In this document: positions 53,680 to 64,000 of the stretch, one piece after another
Layout: every line of letters begins with the position of its first letter
Position numbering within the stretch: the first letter of the stretch is position 1
From: Bremia lactucae
Lineage: Eukaryota; Oomycota; Peronosporomycetes; Peronosporales; Peronosporaceae
DNA length: 64,000 bases
Reading direction: 5' to 3'
NCBI RefSeq assembly: GCF_004359215.1
Contig: NC_090610.1
Coordinates: forward strand, 3,870,579-3,934,578
Position numbers and translations under genes: made by a program
The notes under the pieces: generated by a model
Told to the model about the DNA's origin: nothing
What the model saw: the letters and a program-made list of their open reading frames with translations, nothing else
Database searches by the model: none

Positions 53680-54039
53680 CTTTTACTTTATTTTGTTAAA
53701 TTGAAGCAAAAAGACAACATATCAGTTGATGAGTTGATTTAAATGTAAATAAATATCGTCAATTGCTGCTAGACGCACGAATGAGCGATGCGCAAGGAGT
53801 CGATTTACATAGTTAGATTAGTGTTAGCCTTAAGTATTGACTTTTGGTAGCCAAGACACATTAATACTTAAAACCCTCCTCTGCATGTCGTGTACGCAAA
53901 ATATTAGGAGCCACCTCTCCTTCTCTAATCAGTGCACGTTCGCTAAAACTAAAGTAGTTTTAGCGAAAGGTGCCCGTTCAGACCTAATAGCACTTCGTGG
54001 TCCATTTAACGGCCACGCACGTACCATCTAACATGGACA

Positions 54040-55600
54040 GGTAGGATGAAGAAGAAGGAAGCTTGCTAGACCCCCAAGAAGGGTTCCAGGCAGAGCGCGA
54101 GAGGTTCATAAACCTCGAATGGAAAGCGGTCGAAGTATGACTTTGGTTATAGACGAGACAGCCGTAGATAGATGCTGTTCGCTTTACAAATTTACATACA
54201 ACATGCGTCTGTTGCCCTGTTCATACAACTCGAACTCGACTTGGCCCGAGAAAGGCTAGCTGTATCAGCAAAGCTCTCAACACGCAGAGGTTGCGAGAGT
54301 ACAAGGTGCTCAAAACTTAAAACTGTTGAGACAGCAGCATGTAAATGCTGCTGGCGGGCGGACGCTTTCGCCTCGACCCGAAAGCTTAAGAATCGAAATC
54401 GCTAGAAAGGCAGTCGAAGAAGACTTCCTTTCAGATGGCTCGTGGTAATCGATGCCATCAAATCGCTGCATCAACACAATGCGACGAATGTGAATTTGGC
54501 ATGTCCAACTTGGCCGGACGTGACGAATCTTGGGCCTAAGGGCTCATGCGTGAAGACCTATTTGTCTTTGGGTCATGTGAGGTCTTTAAATCTTATCTGA
54601 GGAAAACCTTTGATCCACCACGTACCGAATTCAGGGCTTGAGCAGAGCTTCTGGATTAAAATTAGGGCAAGCGTGACCTTCACGCTTAATTTCGAGCAAT
54701 ACGATACCTTGTCATTTGTATGGTGAGTCATTCATTAACAAACACAGGTAACTGTGTGGTCCTGTCAAAACCCACATCTTCCCGCTCGAATTAAAGAGAC
54801 GCTTGATCAAGCGATCTTTGTAGCGGTAAAGTAGGACGTCAGCCTGAAAAAGGCTATCATTCACTTTAGTGCTTATCGTCCTCTGAGACGACAAATAAAT
54901 TGAGGTTAAGAACCTATGGACCTCTCGTACATGAAAGCGTAAAGCTCGCTCTTCAATTTACAAATGATTGCAAAGATGCAGTCGTTGTCAAACGACAGAG
55001 CACTACGACTAATGTAGTGCCTCAGCCCAGTGCTTAGAGAAACTGAGCGTAACGAACATCCGCTAAGAATAGATGAAGAAGCAAATTCGACGCTATTACG
55101 AGATCGCAACGGCGAGGCGGATCGTAAGAAACGGACGGAATCAGTAGGTGCGAAGCGCCCTACTGATCCAGCTATGTCATAAGAATTTGCAGGTCTTTTG
55201 ACAAAAGACCTGCAAATTCTTATGACGTAGCTGGGATGCGCCTCAGACACAAATATTGCGTGTAACTGACCTGAGGATAAGGTTAACCTCATCCCTCAAA
55301 TTTTTTTGTGCTAAATAAATAACCTCTTAAGTCTTCACTCGATTGTGGGGCGTCGATCGACGCCAATTGCTAGAAGATTGTAGGCTTAAGTTCTTTGAGC
55401 GCGATATACCTCGAACAAGAATGGCAGTGCGATTAGCAACAGGTGCATCTGTAACAGTCAAGAAAGATGTAGTTGGTATCCAAACACTTTAATGGTTAAC
55501 AGTATAATGGTAATTTTGTTGTACTGAATTTGGACGACTAGTTAAGGTCATCCTTAAAATACCATGGCTCAAAAAGTACGAGCCATGCATTGATTGGTAG
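54040..55600 (+). pseudogene. Gag and protease remnants of the decayed element
   Basis: Short homologous pieces in several frames: RFINLEWKAVEV near 54110, RPICLWVM near 54557, LCGPVKTHIFPLELK near 54755-54800, and a protease part with TRMAVRLATGASVTVKKDVV near 55415-55470. The active-site motif falls near 55338-55350 (HSIVGRRS in the available frame; DCGAS in a shifted one). Confidence 0.65.
55169..55233. repeat. perfect-looking fold-back, 32-bp arms
   Basis: Bases 55169-55200 are followed, after one base, by their reverse complement at 55202-55233 with one mismatch. The sister copies at 43180-43230 have only one arm, so the second arm was added in this copy. Confidence 0.9.
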
Positions 55601-56099
55601 CATCAAGTCGTAACGATGCTCTTGTTCATTAAGAGGACATATAACGAGCACCTTGGAGTTTTCACAAGCTTATGGATGTCCTACGAGTAAGTGCAATGGT
55701 CTCACTTGTGGTACGGTCGTTCGCACGACTACACAAGACCTCAGTGGCAACCCATCAGGCTTTATGATTAAATTCCAACGCTGTGCAGCAAGCACAGCCA
55801 GCGTCAAAGTTCGACCACTCGAATAACTTGAGTGGTACGAAACAAGGATGCTTGCTTGAAAAGCAACATCCGAGAAAGTTTGAGCGCCTGTCTATAAGAG
55901 ACAGCGCGAAAGTCCTGGATCGACTGGAGAGTCGATCGTAGAGGATCTCGCTGTGGCTGTGCAACCACAGCTGGATGCAGTTGGGAGGATACGCCCCAAA
56001 TAAAACTTGAGGGAATAGATCCCTAAGCCTCTAATGGAAAAAGTCCCAAGAAACCTGCGGTAGAAAATTCCCAGGTAATTTGGAGTTAAGTTACAACGA

Positions 56100-57850
56100 G
56101 AATACTGAGAGCGACCTTGTGTGTGCGTATAGCAGCAGAAGGGTGGCGGATTGCGCATGCGCTCAATTTGTTTTTTTGAATGCTAAATCGGTACCGGTTC
56201 AAACGCCGAAATAACGTAATAATTGACGGTATGTCATACAGAACCATCATTTTGTTAAATCGATCTGATGGACAGATTCTATCCGATTCTCATACGAGAA
56301 CAGATGATTTCGTTTACACCGTATTTCTCCAAGCGGGACGTTTTGGGAGTGGCTAGGGGCTTAGTAGCATCCTTGCAACATTCTGTTGAGATCGGTGCAA
56401 GATTTGGCACCGAGTTATGATGATGACGTCTTCGTTCAAGAACGAAGTGTTCGGCGTTGAAGTGCGTAGTATCGACGTCCAAAAGTTACACAAATGCGTA
56501 AGCCTAAGACATGTACCATTTCATGTGGTATTTTACGCCAGCGATTTCCAATCGGCTGCGCGATCATTCAGTACGAAATAGATGATTCAATTACTATCAG
56601 TCGCGTCAGTTTAAACCAGCTGAGCAAAATTATCCAGTGCATGACAAGTAACTACTTACCATTATATATGTACTGGCTAAGTTTATAGTCTATTTCTCAA
56701 TAGATATACCGTTTATTGTTATAATGGACCATGCGTCTTTACACACGCCCGTGAACAGTCCACACCTCTCGCAAAGAAGGGCGAGATAGCTGTATTACTT
56801 CGCGGGGTATACCTTCTTCGTACGATATAAACCAGGTCGGCATGATGACGTTGTGATGCGGCCTTTTTTGACGGGCTGCGCCAAACAACATTGTGAATAA
56901 GCCCCCTGCTGCATTACGAATTTCAAATATTTTGTCGTCAATATTACTTGACGAAGCAAGAGCCCAAAAGGAAGATAAGACGCTAAAGGATTGATGAAAG
57001 ACCTCAGAAATTCATAACAACAATTTGATAAGGGCTTCTCGAATTTATACTAATCTTCGTCAGATCGCTATACATTACGCAATTGTATACAACAATTCCA
57101 GGTGACACACCACTTGTCGTCATTTCCACCCAAAACGATTTGCAGTTGCACATCATGTATGAGTATCAGATGCACCAATGAATGGTCATCGTGAATGTGA
57201 GAATACTTACCTCACGATAACGATAAGTTTCGATTTCTGCTGGCAACACCAGCATGAATTCGTACGTTAGTGCTTCGGGCTAGCAAGTTTTGTCAACGGG
57301 TGAGCCTAGTCTTCCAATTTGTGCTCCGTTACAACCTCTTCCTGCTACGGCAAAGTGTCTGCAGTCCGTATTAATTGACTTCAGCTTCAGATATCCTGGA
57401 GATGTTCACAGGAATAATGATATTCTATTCTTTGTGGATCAATCAGCAAAATGGTACATCTTGTTGCGAAGTCGGCCACAGCCGAAGGCTGTGCTCGTGT
57501 CTTTGTCCACAAGATTTTTCGACTCCATGGATTACTCTGTGAACTGGTTTCGGATCGAGATCTCCGGTTCACGTCAGAAATTTGTGAATCCGTGTTCAAG
57601 TAACTTGTAACACGATTGGAATTGTCAACTTCTGACCATCCTATAAAAAGGGTCAGACAGGACGTCGAGCCGTTTCCTCATAGAGATACTATAAGGACAC
57701 ATCCACTCGCTTACGATTTAAAGTTTGTTCTTACCGATGACAAAATTTGCCATCCGCAATTTGGTGCATGCATCAAGATAGCATACGCCATTCTTAATGG
57801 CTTACGTCATCCACGCATACCCACCCACCTTGTTCGAGGATGAGCCTCGT
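56100..57850 (+). pseudogene. RT, RNase H and integrase remnants of the decayed element
   Basis: RT: VLFERSG-like fragments, FWEWLG (56345) and LAPSYDDDVFVQERS (56405-56450). RNase H: IIQYEIDDSITIS and QLSKIIQCMTS near 56560-56645. Integrase: CQRVSLVFQ at about 57285, LIDFSFRYPGDVHRNNDILF and FVDQSAKW at 57373-57450, and LNGLRHPRIPTHL at 57796-57838. Stops are frequent. Confidence 0.7.
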
Positions 57851-58379
57851 TCAAGCAGAGGGTTCGATCGAGCAAAGATCGATCTCGTTCGTGCTCATCA
57901 TGCATTGACTCAACAGTCATTGCAAAGGAAATCAATTTTATTTTCAATCAATATTACGTAAGACAACTTAGTAATAGCAGAAGTGCTATTGCTGACTTTT
58001 ATTGTAATGATGCTGATATACTCAGCATCGACAATGTTAGTATTAAAAAGAGCAATAAAGCTCTCGCTGAAGAGATAAATGATATTGTTGCAGTGCACGG
58101 CAGGAGCACTGAAGACAAAAACAAAATCGAGTCATTACGAAGCGGTAGGCAGGATTCCATCGCTGATGCGGCGAACCGACAGAAACTGAACGCTGATCAA
58201 AATAGACAAGCAAAAACTTTATATTCATAGTTAACGAGGTTAGAACAAGTTATATCGTTCGATGGCGAGGGTATCCACCCTCGCATGATAGTTGAAAGCC
58301 TCGCTTACAAGTTCGGCTCGATGTTTAAAGTTTCGTCGAAAAAGACCACGAGACCCATCCTATGCAAGAGAGGCAAGGT

Positions 58380-59100
58380 AAACTTGCCTCGCTAGACAAA
58401 CGGTGTACTTTGTAGCGTGCACTGATTGAGAACATCTGTTCAACCGGTTAAGTACCACAACCCGTTTATCAAGCCAGGCCTCGCGGCCTACGCATTAATT
58501 ATTATGCATGAACGTTTCCCAAGCCTGAATAAAGATTCACATCCTTGGCACGCTGGCCAGTGAACCATCGATGCCGGATAAAGGCATCGATGAAGAATGA
58601 AGAAATCATTTTCGTCCTCACCAAACTTGTGAAGCCTAGATGGGTCAAATAATAAAGTTTTGTATCATTAGTTGGTCATTTCAGACCAACGAATTTATTC
58701 GCCCTTAGTGGGCAACTACGATTTCGTTTAAGGAGTGACACGTTACGTGTTAGAGTCCTTTGACTATGCTAGCATTTGATTAAACGTTTCCTTCGAAGTG
58801 AATTTTAATGATCACTTCGTTCCTGGTGATGCTGTACTATAATAGGAGTCTTCACAGGATGACTTTGCGCAAGAGGTCCAGACGATTTGAACAAATTCAC
58901 AAACAACTCTTTTTCCATTTCGCCATAACCCATTCATTTGGCGACATCGTCTGAGCTAACAGAAAAGTTTTGAAGCTAAATTAGAGTCGGACATTTCAAT
59001 CGACTCATAAAAGACGCCTCCAATCGATGTTTAAGGCGAGTTACTTTCCCGTGGTAGACCTACTGTTGTGGTTGCTCACCAGCAGCTACACTTAGTTGTG
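58380..59100 (-). pseudogene. trace of the antisense ORF in the decayed element (aORF copy 4)
   Basis: On the strand opposite to the element's pol, in changing frames, FIDAFIRHRWFTGQRAKDV (about 58590-58535) and FIQAWETFMHN (about 58530-58500) match DAFFKYRWYSGSN and MQAWSTFIRNF of 60139-61756. The rest is too decayed. Confidence 0.4.
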
Positions 59101-59572
59101 TAGCTGCCAGACTCATCACCTTACAGGCGACGCGCATGGGCTTAGTTATCATCTCAAACATTGTCATTATTATACATCGAGAAGAGCGAGAGAGACACAA
59201 TAGTAGTCTCTGTAACTGTACATCAGTCGCTATAGTGCTTGTTAATTAGTGGGGTGAAACGGCATGTCAATTAACATAAATAATTTCTTTCTATAAGAGG
59301 ACTAACAAAGGCGAATAAAACAATTGTCTTTTGAATAACTTTACTTAGCATGGTAATGCGACAGCTCTGTTTATTAATTGATATAAGTTTTAATCATCCC
59401 CGCCAATTGTAGCTAGACTAGAAAATGGGCGGCGAGCAATGAGTCGTAATACATAGTTAGATTAATGTAATAGGTTAGCTTAAAAAGTGCAGTACGTAGG
59501 AGCTTATTATACTAAAAAGATTTTACTTTCTTAATATTAAATCTACCTTAGTATTGACCTTTAGTTGCTAGA

Positions 59573-60010
59573 TGTAACGGGGCACTACTGACGTATACTG
59601 CTATAGTACAAGTCCACTTCGCACAGCCTCAGTGGGAGTGGTGCCACATGTCACTTCGCGTACACTAGTTCATGCAGAGGAAGAATCTTTTTGAGACACT
59701 TGCTTTAAAGAGGGTTAATTAAAAACTGTATGTATATATTTAAGTTCTTCGAGTCTATCTATTTAATACCAACTTAATTATAAACTAACACAAAACATTT
59801 AATAAAGTTTATCTGTCTTTCTCTTTGCGCGCGTTCAGCGCTGACTGGACCGCGGAAAAAGTAGATAGAATGGTCTATATCTACCAATAGATAAGCTTTA
59901 AGAATATTACCATGCAAAGTCATATTCTCCAAATATTCTCTACCTTTTAGATAATATATTAATTAACAACCTTTAAGTGTTAATTTCATGTAACGATTCA
60001 CCCCGTTACA
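59573..60010 (-). repeat. family A 3' LTR (438 bp)
   Basis: TGTAACGGGG at 59573 and CCCCGTTACA at 60001-60010, both complete. The inner neighbour is the polypurine tract read on the minus strand (GTCTTTAAGGAATGGTGA). Confidence 0.9.
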
Positions 60011-60138
60011 TCACCATTCCTTAAAGACAATCACTCTGACTGTCATTAGGAAGAGTGGTCACTAGAGGACAACTTTAATAAAAACGACGCTGATTGATCA
60101 GAACCATAATATAATTATATCGCATTGTTAACAAGTCC

Positions 60139-61756
60139 ATGCGGTATGCGAATAGTGCGGCGCCTCCGGCTGCGGTTCATACAGCCGCGGGCGACGCATT
60201 ATTGTCTCATGCGGCAGACGTTCTGTCTGCCGTAGTGTCATCTTCTTCCGCAACTCTAAATGTTGCGGGTGCATTCACGTGGTGTAACACCACGTGAATG
60301 GGATCCCTCTTTGGAGGTCGACTACGAATGCGAGTCGGACGAAACGGCAAAAAGAACAGTCGCCTGATTATCGTCAGGCGGCTGACTAATAACCTTCGAA
60401 TTAGGGGACTTATTCGAGTAGGCGCGCTGTTGCATTCGCTACAGCATCTTCGGTTCCGACGATGAGGATGATTCTTCATCGCCCGCACCGTCTCCTGTGC
60501 TGTTTCCCGCACTGTGCGTTGTGATGACGATGGCGTAAGCCATCGTAATAGAGGCTCTTGTGGTACTCCTGCTTCAGTGGAAACCACTCAGGGGAACGTA
60601 GACACTAAAATGTCTCGTCTTGCCCCTGACAAAAAGCCGTGGCTTTTGCCCGAACAGCTAATTAATAGCTTGTCTGGAAAGACCACTCCTCACAATAAAT
60701 ATCCCTTATTTATTGCGACAAAGCTACATGGCCTTGATTCCAGCGCGAAGAACTTCCGCGCTTAGAAAGATTTTTATCTCGATGCTTTTTTCAAGTATCG
60801 ATGGTATAGTGGTAGCAATCAGCGAGATAAAGTCCCGCTTATGCAAGCCTGGAGCACGTTCATTCGCAATTTCAAAGATATTGGAAGCGAAGCCTTGCTT
60901 CAAAGACTTAACGCATTCACGTTAAGTTTAAGAAACGAACTCCAACCGGTGCAAGGTATAAATTGCATCGGTTGTCACGTGAGGCAGGACTTCGATGCCT
61001 CACGTGGGGTGATCCCTTTCCGTGTTGTGTTTACAACACGAAGCGAGTAAAAGGGGATGTCTATTCCCTTTCTTCGCCCTGGGGAAGGGCTCGCATCTCT
61101 ATCGAGATGCGCGATGTGATTGACGTTTCGCAATCGATTTAAAGGCGCCAGGGGCGCGTGATTTCTGATGGGCCTTCTGAACCATCGGATGGGTCTCGTC
61201 ATACTGATGGACGAGGCCCTCAACGTCAGCAACCAGCTGGGAATGAGGCTCCCAGCTGTCATATGAAGGTGGATAACCACGCCAGCGAACAAGATAACTC
61301 GTTCGCTGCCCCTTCACATCAAGGTGGTTTTGAATACGTTCCACAAGGAAACGTTGACCACCGTGGAAATCCACCAATGGTTGTGGCGGAGGAAAAAAAA
61401 TAGATCCGACACATGGGTCGGATCTAGAGTCGATGATCGACAAACTCGATCGCTTCCTCCATAATTTAGAGAAGAGACTTGATCACAAGCGCGGTAAGCT
61501 TCACTCGTTAGTGTAGACGGTGCAGGCTCACTATTTCGAACGGTTGGAGGATCGTTCGAAGAGTGCGTACTTCATGTTGGAGTACGAACGGAAAAATAAC
61601 GCTTTTCGAGATAAGCTGTTTTTCGCTCATCGCGGTGTCGAGGATCTTAAGACCCGGCATGAGAACCTCCAGATTCAACATGAAAATCTGGTTCGTGACC
61701 TCAAGAATCTTTTAGGGTTTCTTAAAAAGAGTGGTCAGATCCGTCGTCGGAAGTAA
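60139..61756 (+). pseudogene. antisense ORF (aORF) of family A, copy 2, with few lesions
   Basis: Opposite to pol, starting with ATG about 130 bp inside the LTR: Ala-rich start (AAGDALLSHAADVLSAVVSS), a variable region with an insertion of roughly 180 bp (60265-60480) relative to copy 1, then 60514-61050 in one frame with DTKMSRLAPDKKPW, LFIATKLHGLDSSAKNFRA, a TAG at 60763-60765 where copy 1 has GAG, DAFFKYRWYSGSNQRDKVPL, MQAWSTFIRNFKDIGSEALL and INCIGCHVRQDF. The frame shifts to 61158-61403 (GPSEPSDGSRHTDGRG, MKVDNHASEQDNSF), again at an A-run near 61400, and ends with a coiled coil at 61436-61756 (DKLDRFLHNLEKRLDHKRGK, ENLQIQHENLVRDLKNLLGF). Last stop TAA. The lesions are single changes or homopolymer slips. 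Function unknown; a structural or Gag-assisting role is only a guess. Confidence 0.6.
61099..61443 (-). CDS. chromodomain end of pol, family A minus element
   Basis: An open frame with the complete chromodomain: QRFLVERIQNHLDVKGQRTS, YLVRWRGYPPSYDSWEPHSQ and LVADVEGLVHQYDETHP. This is the intact version of the broken one at 598-765. The upstream linker is Pro-rich. It overlaps the antisense frame completely. Confidence 0.85.
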   Translation of the reverse strand: MSIIDSRSDPCVGSIFFPPPQPLVDFHGGQRFLVERIQNHLDVKGQRTSYLVRWRGYPPSYDSWEPHSQLVADVEGLVHQYDETHPMVQKAHQKSRAPGAFKSIAKRQSHRASR

Positions 61757-61759
61757 CCG

Positions 61760-63170
61760 CGTACTGATAATACGGGCGGAGCCGACCAACGTAAAACGTA
61801 AGATGCGTTCACATTCTACGTGGCAATTCTATTGTGTACGCATTGCCTCTGCGATGGCGTAAATGGAAAGGCCCAATGAGCTTGGGTAGTAATTTCCTGC
61901 TACCCACATTAGTGACTACACGCTTAGGTAAGTTTACCGTAGAGAGTAGTACTAGGTCATTAACTTTAAATGAATGAACATTTGCTCTTTTTGTTTGTCT
62001 GCATTCCGTTTCTGTCGGTCCACTGCGTGAGCAATGGAATCCTAAACGAAACGGATTATTGATTCTTGAATTAGCAGAAAATTTTCTGCTGACTCATTTG
62101 TTTTGTCTTTTTCAGAGGCTTTGTGCGTACTGCCATGAGATCATTCTCGTCTTCGATGTCGATATCTTCGACATCGACATCACTCACGTCGTTGGTAACT
62201 CCGACGCGTGATGAGCATGAGCCAGAAATGGTTTTGCTCGTGCGAGTCCACCCCCCCTTAAACTAGAGGTTCCCTTTAATTGGGTGGGTATACGTGGATG
62301 GCGTAAGCCATTCATGAAGAATGGTATGTGCGTTGTATACGCACCCACCGAATTATTGATGGCGACTTCGACCATCGGTAATAACTCGCTCCAATTCGGA
62401 CACGATTGAACGTAACCTCGAAGTATCTCTTTGAGGACGCGATTTACACGTTCCGTCAGACCATCTGTGTCTGGATGATCAGAAGTTGACAAAGTCAGCC
62501 GTGTCCCGAGAGATGAACACGGATTGCCAAAACTCCGCCGTGAATCTCGGATCTCTATCCGAGAGCAGTTCACGGGGTAACCTGTGGAGTTTGAATACCG
62601 TGTCGATATAGACACGGGCACAGCCCGGAGCCGTGATCGACACTGGTTCTGCCGCAAGTTGTACCATCTTGCTGAATTTGTCTACAAAAACAAGGATTCC
62701 ATTGTTTTGTGATCATCTTTGGAATATCCGAAGACGAAGTCCATAGATACGGACTGCCAACATTCTGCCGAAAGTGGTAGAGGTTGAAGAGGTGCACGGG
62801 ATGAAGGGTTAGGCTTCACCCGTTGACAAACCTCGCGAGCACGAATGTACTTGCGCACGAACTGATACTGGTGGGGCCAGTAAAAGTCGCGACTTACTGA
62901 AGGTTAAGTTTTCTCACGTCCTCGGTGCCCACTCGTAGGTGCATCGTGACACTCATACATGATGTGTAAGCGCAAATCATTGTGCGTTGGGACGACGACA
63001 CGTGAAGTGTCGCCGGTAACGACTGTGTAGTACAGTAAGCCGTTGCGTGTTGTGTATCGATCGAATGACGACGATATAAAGCCGGTAAATCTTTGAAGAT
63101 TTATCGGATAGATTCATCAGATGATCCATTAGACGCAGAAGGTCCTTATCTTCTGCGTAGGCTTTCATTA
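61760..63170 (-). pseudogene. integrase of the family A minus element
   Basis: The zinc-binding N-terminus region is at about 62990-62800. The frame 62657-62184 holds core pieces (SDHPDTDGLTERVNRVLKEI, NWSELLPMVEVAINNS, FFMNGLRHPRIPTQLKGTSS), and the C-terminal segment with the SSKLLPKFIGPF-type motif lies at about 61990-61780. One base changes (for example DGQTE to DGLTE) and shifts break it. Confidence 0.85.
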
Positions 63171-63219
63171 TATCATCAAAAAAATTGATGACGGAACACT
63201 TGTAATGAATGGGATTATT

Positions 63220-64000
63220 CTAACTGTTGGAATGCGCAGCCGACATGAAATCGGGTTGGCGTGATAACGCATCAGCGACGACATTAAGTCGTCCTGGTTT
63301 ATATTCCACGGCAAAATTATACCCCGCGAAGAAAGATAGCCACCTCGCCATTCTTTGCGAGAGATGTGGGCTATTTACGGCAATGCGTAATGACACATGG
63401 TCCATATACGATGAACGGTCTATCTCCGAGGAGATAGACCCTAAACTTAGCCAGTGCATATTTCATGGCAAGGAGTTCCTTGTCATGCACTGGGTAATTT
63501 CGTTCAGCTTGTTGCAGCTGACGCGATTGGTAATAGACGTCGCGCTCCGCGCCGTCTGTATCGCATTGCACTTAAGCACAGCCGATTGCGAAATCGCTGG
63601 CGTCACAGACCGCATGGAATGGTCTCTCTTAATCTACAATCGCCAATATGGGCGATTGCATCAAGCTTTGCTTGATACTTTCAAAAGGAACGCTGACAAT
63701 CAGCGTTCCATAGCCATTTCTCGTCTTTTTTCAAGAGACGAGAGAGAGGAACTGTCATCGAGTGATAATTGCGGGAGTACTTGTGCAAGTACGCCGCTAA
63801 TCCAAGAAACTTCTTAAGTCCCTTGACATCGACTGGAACTGGCCAGTCCGTGATTGCCTTGATCTTTTCGGGATCAGGGCGCACGCCGTATTTACCGACG
63901 ATGCACCCAAGAAGTGGTATTTCGCTTGCAGCAAATATACACTTCTTGAGATTTGCATACAACTTATGCTTTCGCATAAGTGTAAGAACCTGACGAACGT
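63220..64000 (-). pseudogene. RT end and RNase H of the family A minus element
   Basis: RT thumb: MRKHKLYANLKKCIFAASEI, PDPEKIKAITDWPVPVDVKG and LAAYLHKYSRNYHSMTVPLS (63977-63681). RNase H: MQCDTDGAERDVYYQSRQLQ and HDKELLAMKYALAKFRVYLL (63571-63371), then LSQRMARWLSFFAGYNFAVE and VVADALSRQPDF (63459-63220). The palm with the catalytic site is beyond the window edge. Confidence 0.9.

Larger units (their letters stand above)
53680..59572 (+). mobile_element. strongly decayed Ty3/Gypsy element, plus strand
   Basis: LTR remnant (about 53690-53975), primer-like site (53984), gag (54040-54900), protease (55300-55600), RT (56100-56500), RNase H (56500-56880), integrase (57050-57830), chromodomain (58230-58380), region with aORF traces on the minus strand (58380-59240), LTR (about 59250-59572). 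Each part is recognised by short family A/B-like motifs in changing frames. The LTRs resemble family B. Confidence 0.75.
59573..64000 (-). mobile_element. family A Ty3/Gypsy element, minus strand, cut by the window edge
   Basis: From the right edge: RT thumb (63999-63681), RNase H (63571-63220), integrase (63170-61760), chromodomain (61443-61099), aORF on the plus strand (60139-61756), polypurine tract (about 60011-60030 on the minus strand) and 3' LTR (59573-60010). It is the best preserved 3' half of the family and a mirror of 1-2160. Confidence 0.9.

Overview
The window is nuclear DNA of an oomycete, probably a downy mildew or a Phytophthora relative. Evidence: compact genes with few GT-AG introns of about 60-80 bp, single-exon genes several kb long, AT-rich spacers, and a dense load of Ty3/Gypsy (chromovirus-type) LTR retrotransposons. 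Genus is not determinable by eye. An 846-base assembly gap (44353-45198) lies inside one retrotransposon.

Host genes form small islands between transposon nests: an ARM-like protein of unknown function (4872-6083, -); a seven-exon Sly1/SCFD1 Sec1/Munc18 gene for ER-Golgi fusion (21301-23648, +); a FYVE-type phosphatidylinositol 3-phosphate 5-kinase of 1916 residues (31549-37299, -) beside a conserved-looking helical protein (37515-38270, -); a mitochondrial translation initiation factor IF-2 with three exons (47912-49903, +); and an amino acid/auxin permease family transporter (50156-51631, -). All but the IF-2 and the unknowns concern membrane traffic or transport; no operon-like logic is expected.

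The rest is retrotransposon. Family A has ~430 bp LTRs (TGTAACGGGG...CCCCGTTACA): left-edge 3' end (1-2160), gag copy (2181-3510), LTR pair at 7265-8060, a minus copy (29403-31176), a long plus copy (41800-47790) and a minus copy at the right edge (59573-64000). Family B is a nearly complete but decayed minus element (14122-21085). Family C has a plus copy (about 23905-29400) and a deleted minus copy (39561-41799). A very decayed plus element fills 53680-59572. Region 8.4-14.1 kb is a jumble of opposed pol fragments.

Two patterns stand out. First, several elements carry a long antisense reading frame that starts just inside the 3' LTR and runs back across the chromodomain into the integrase tail, ending in a coiled coil; related versions are seen in at least three copies (163-1680, 14766-16309, 60139-61756), traces in a fourth (58380-59100), and a different, uninterrupted 357-residue antisense ORF occupies the same place in another lineage (12201-13274). 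Second, the coding DNA of these elements is studded with short perfect hairpins every 40-60 bp, unlike the host genes next to them.
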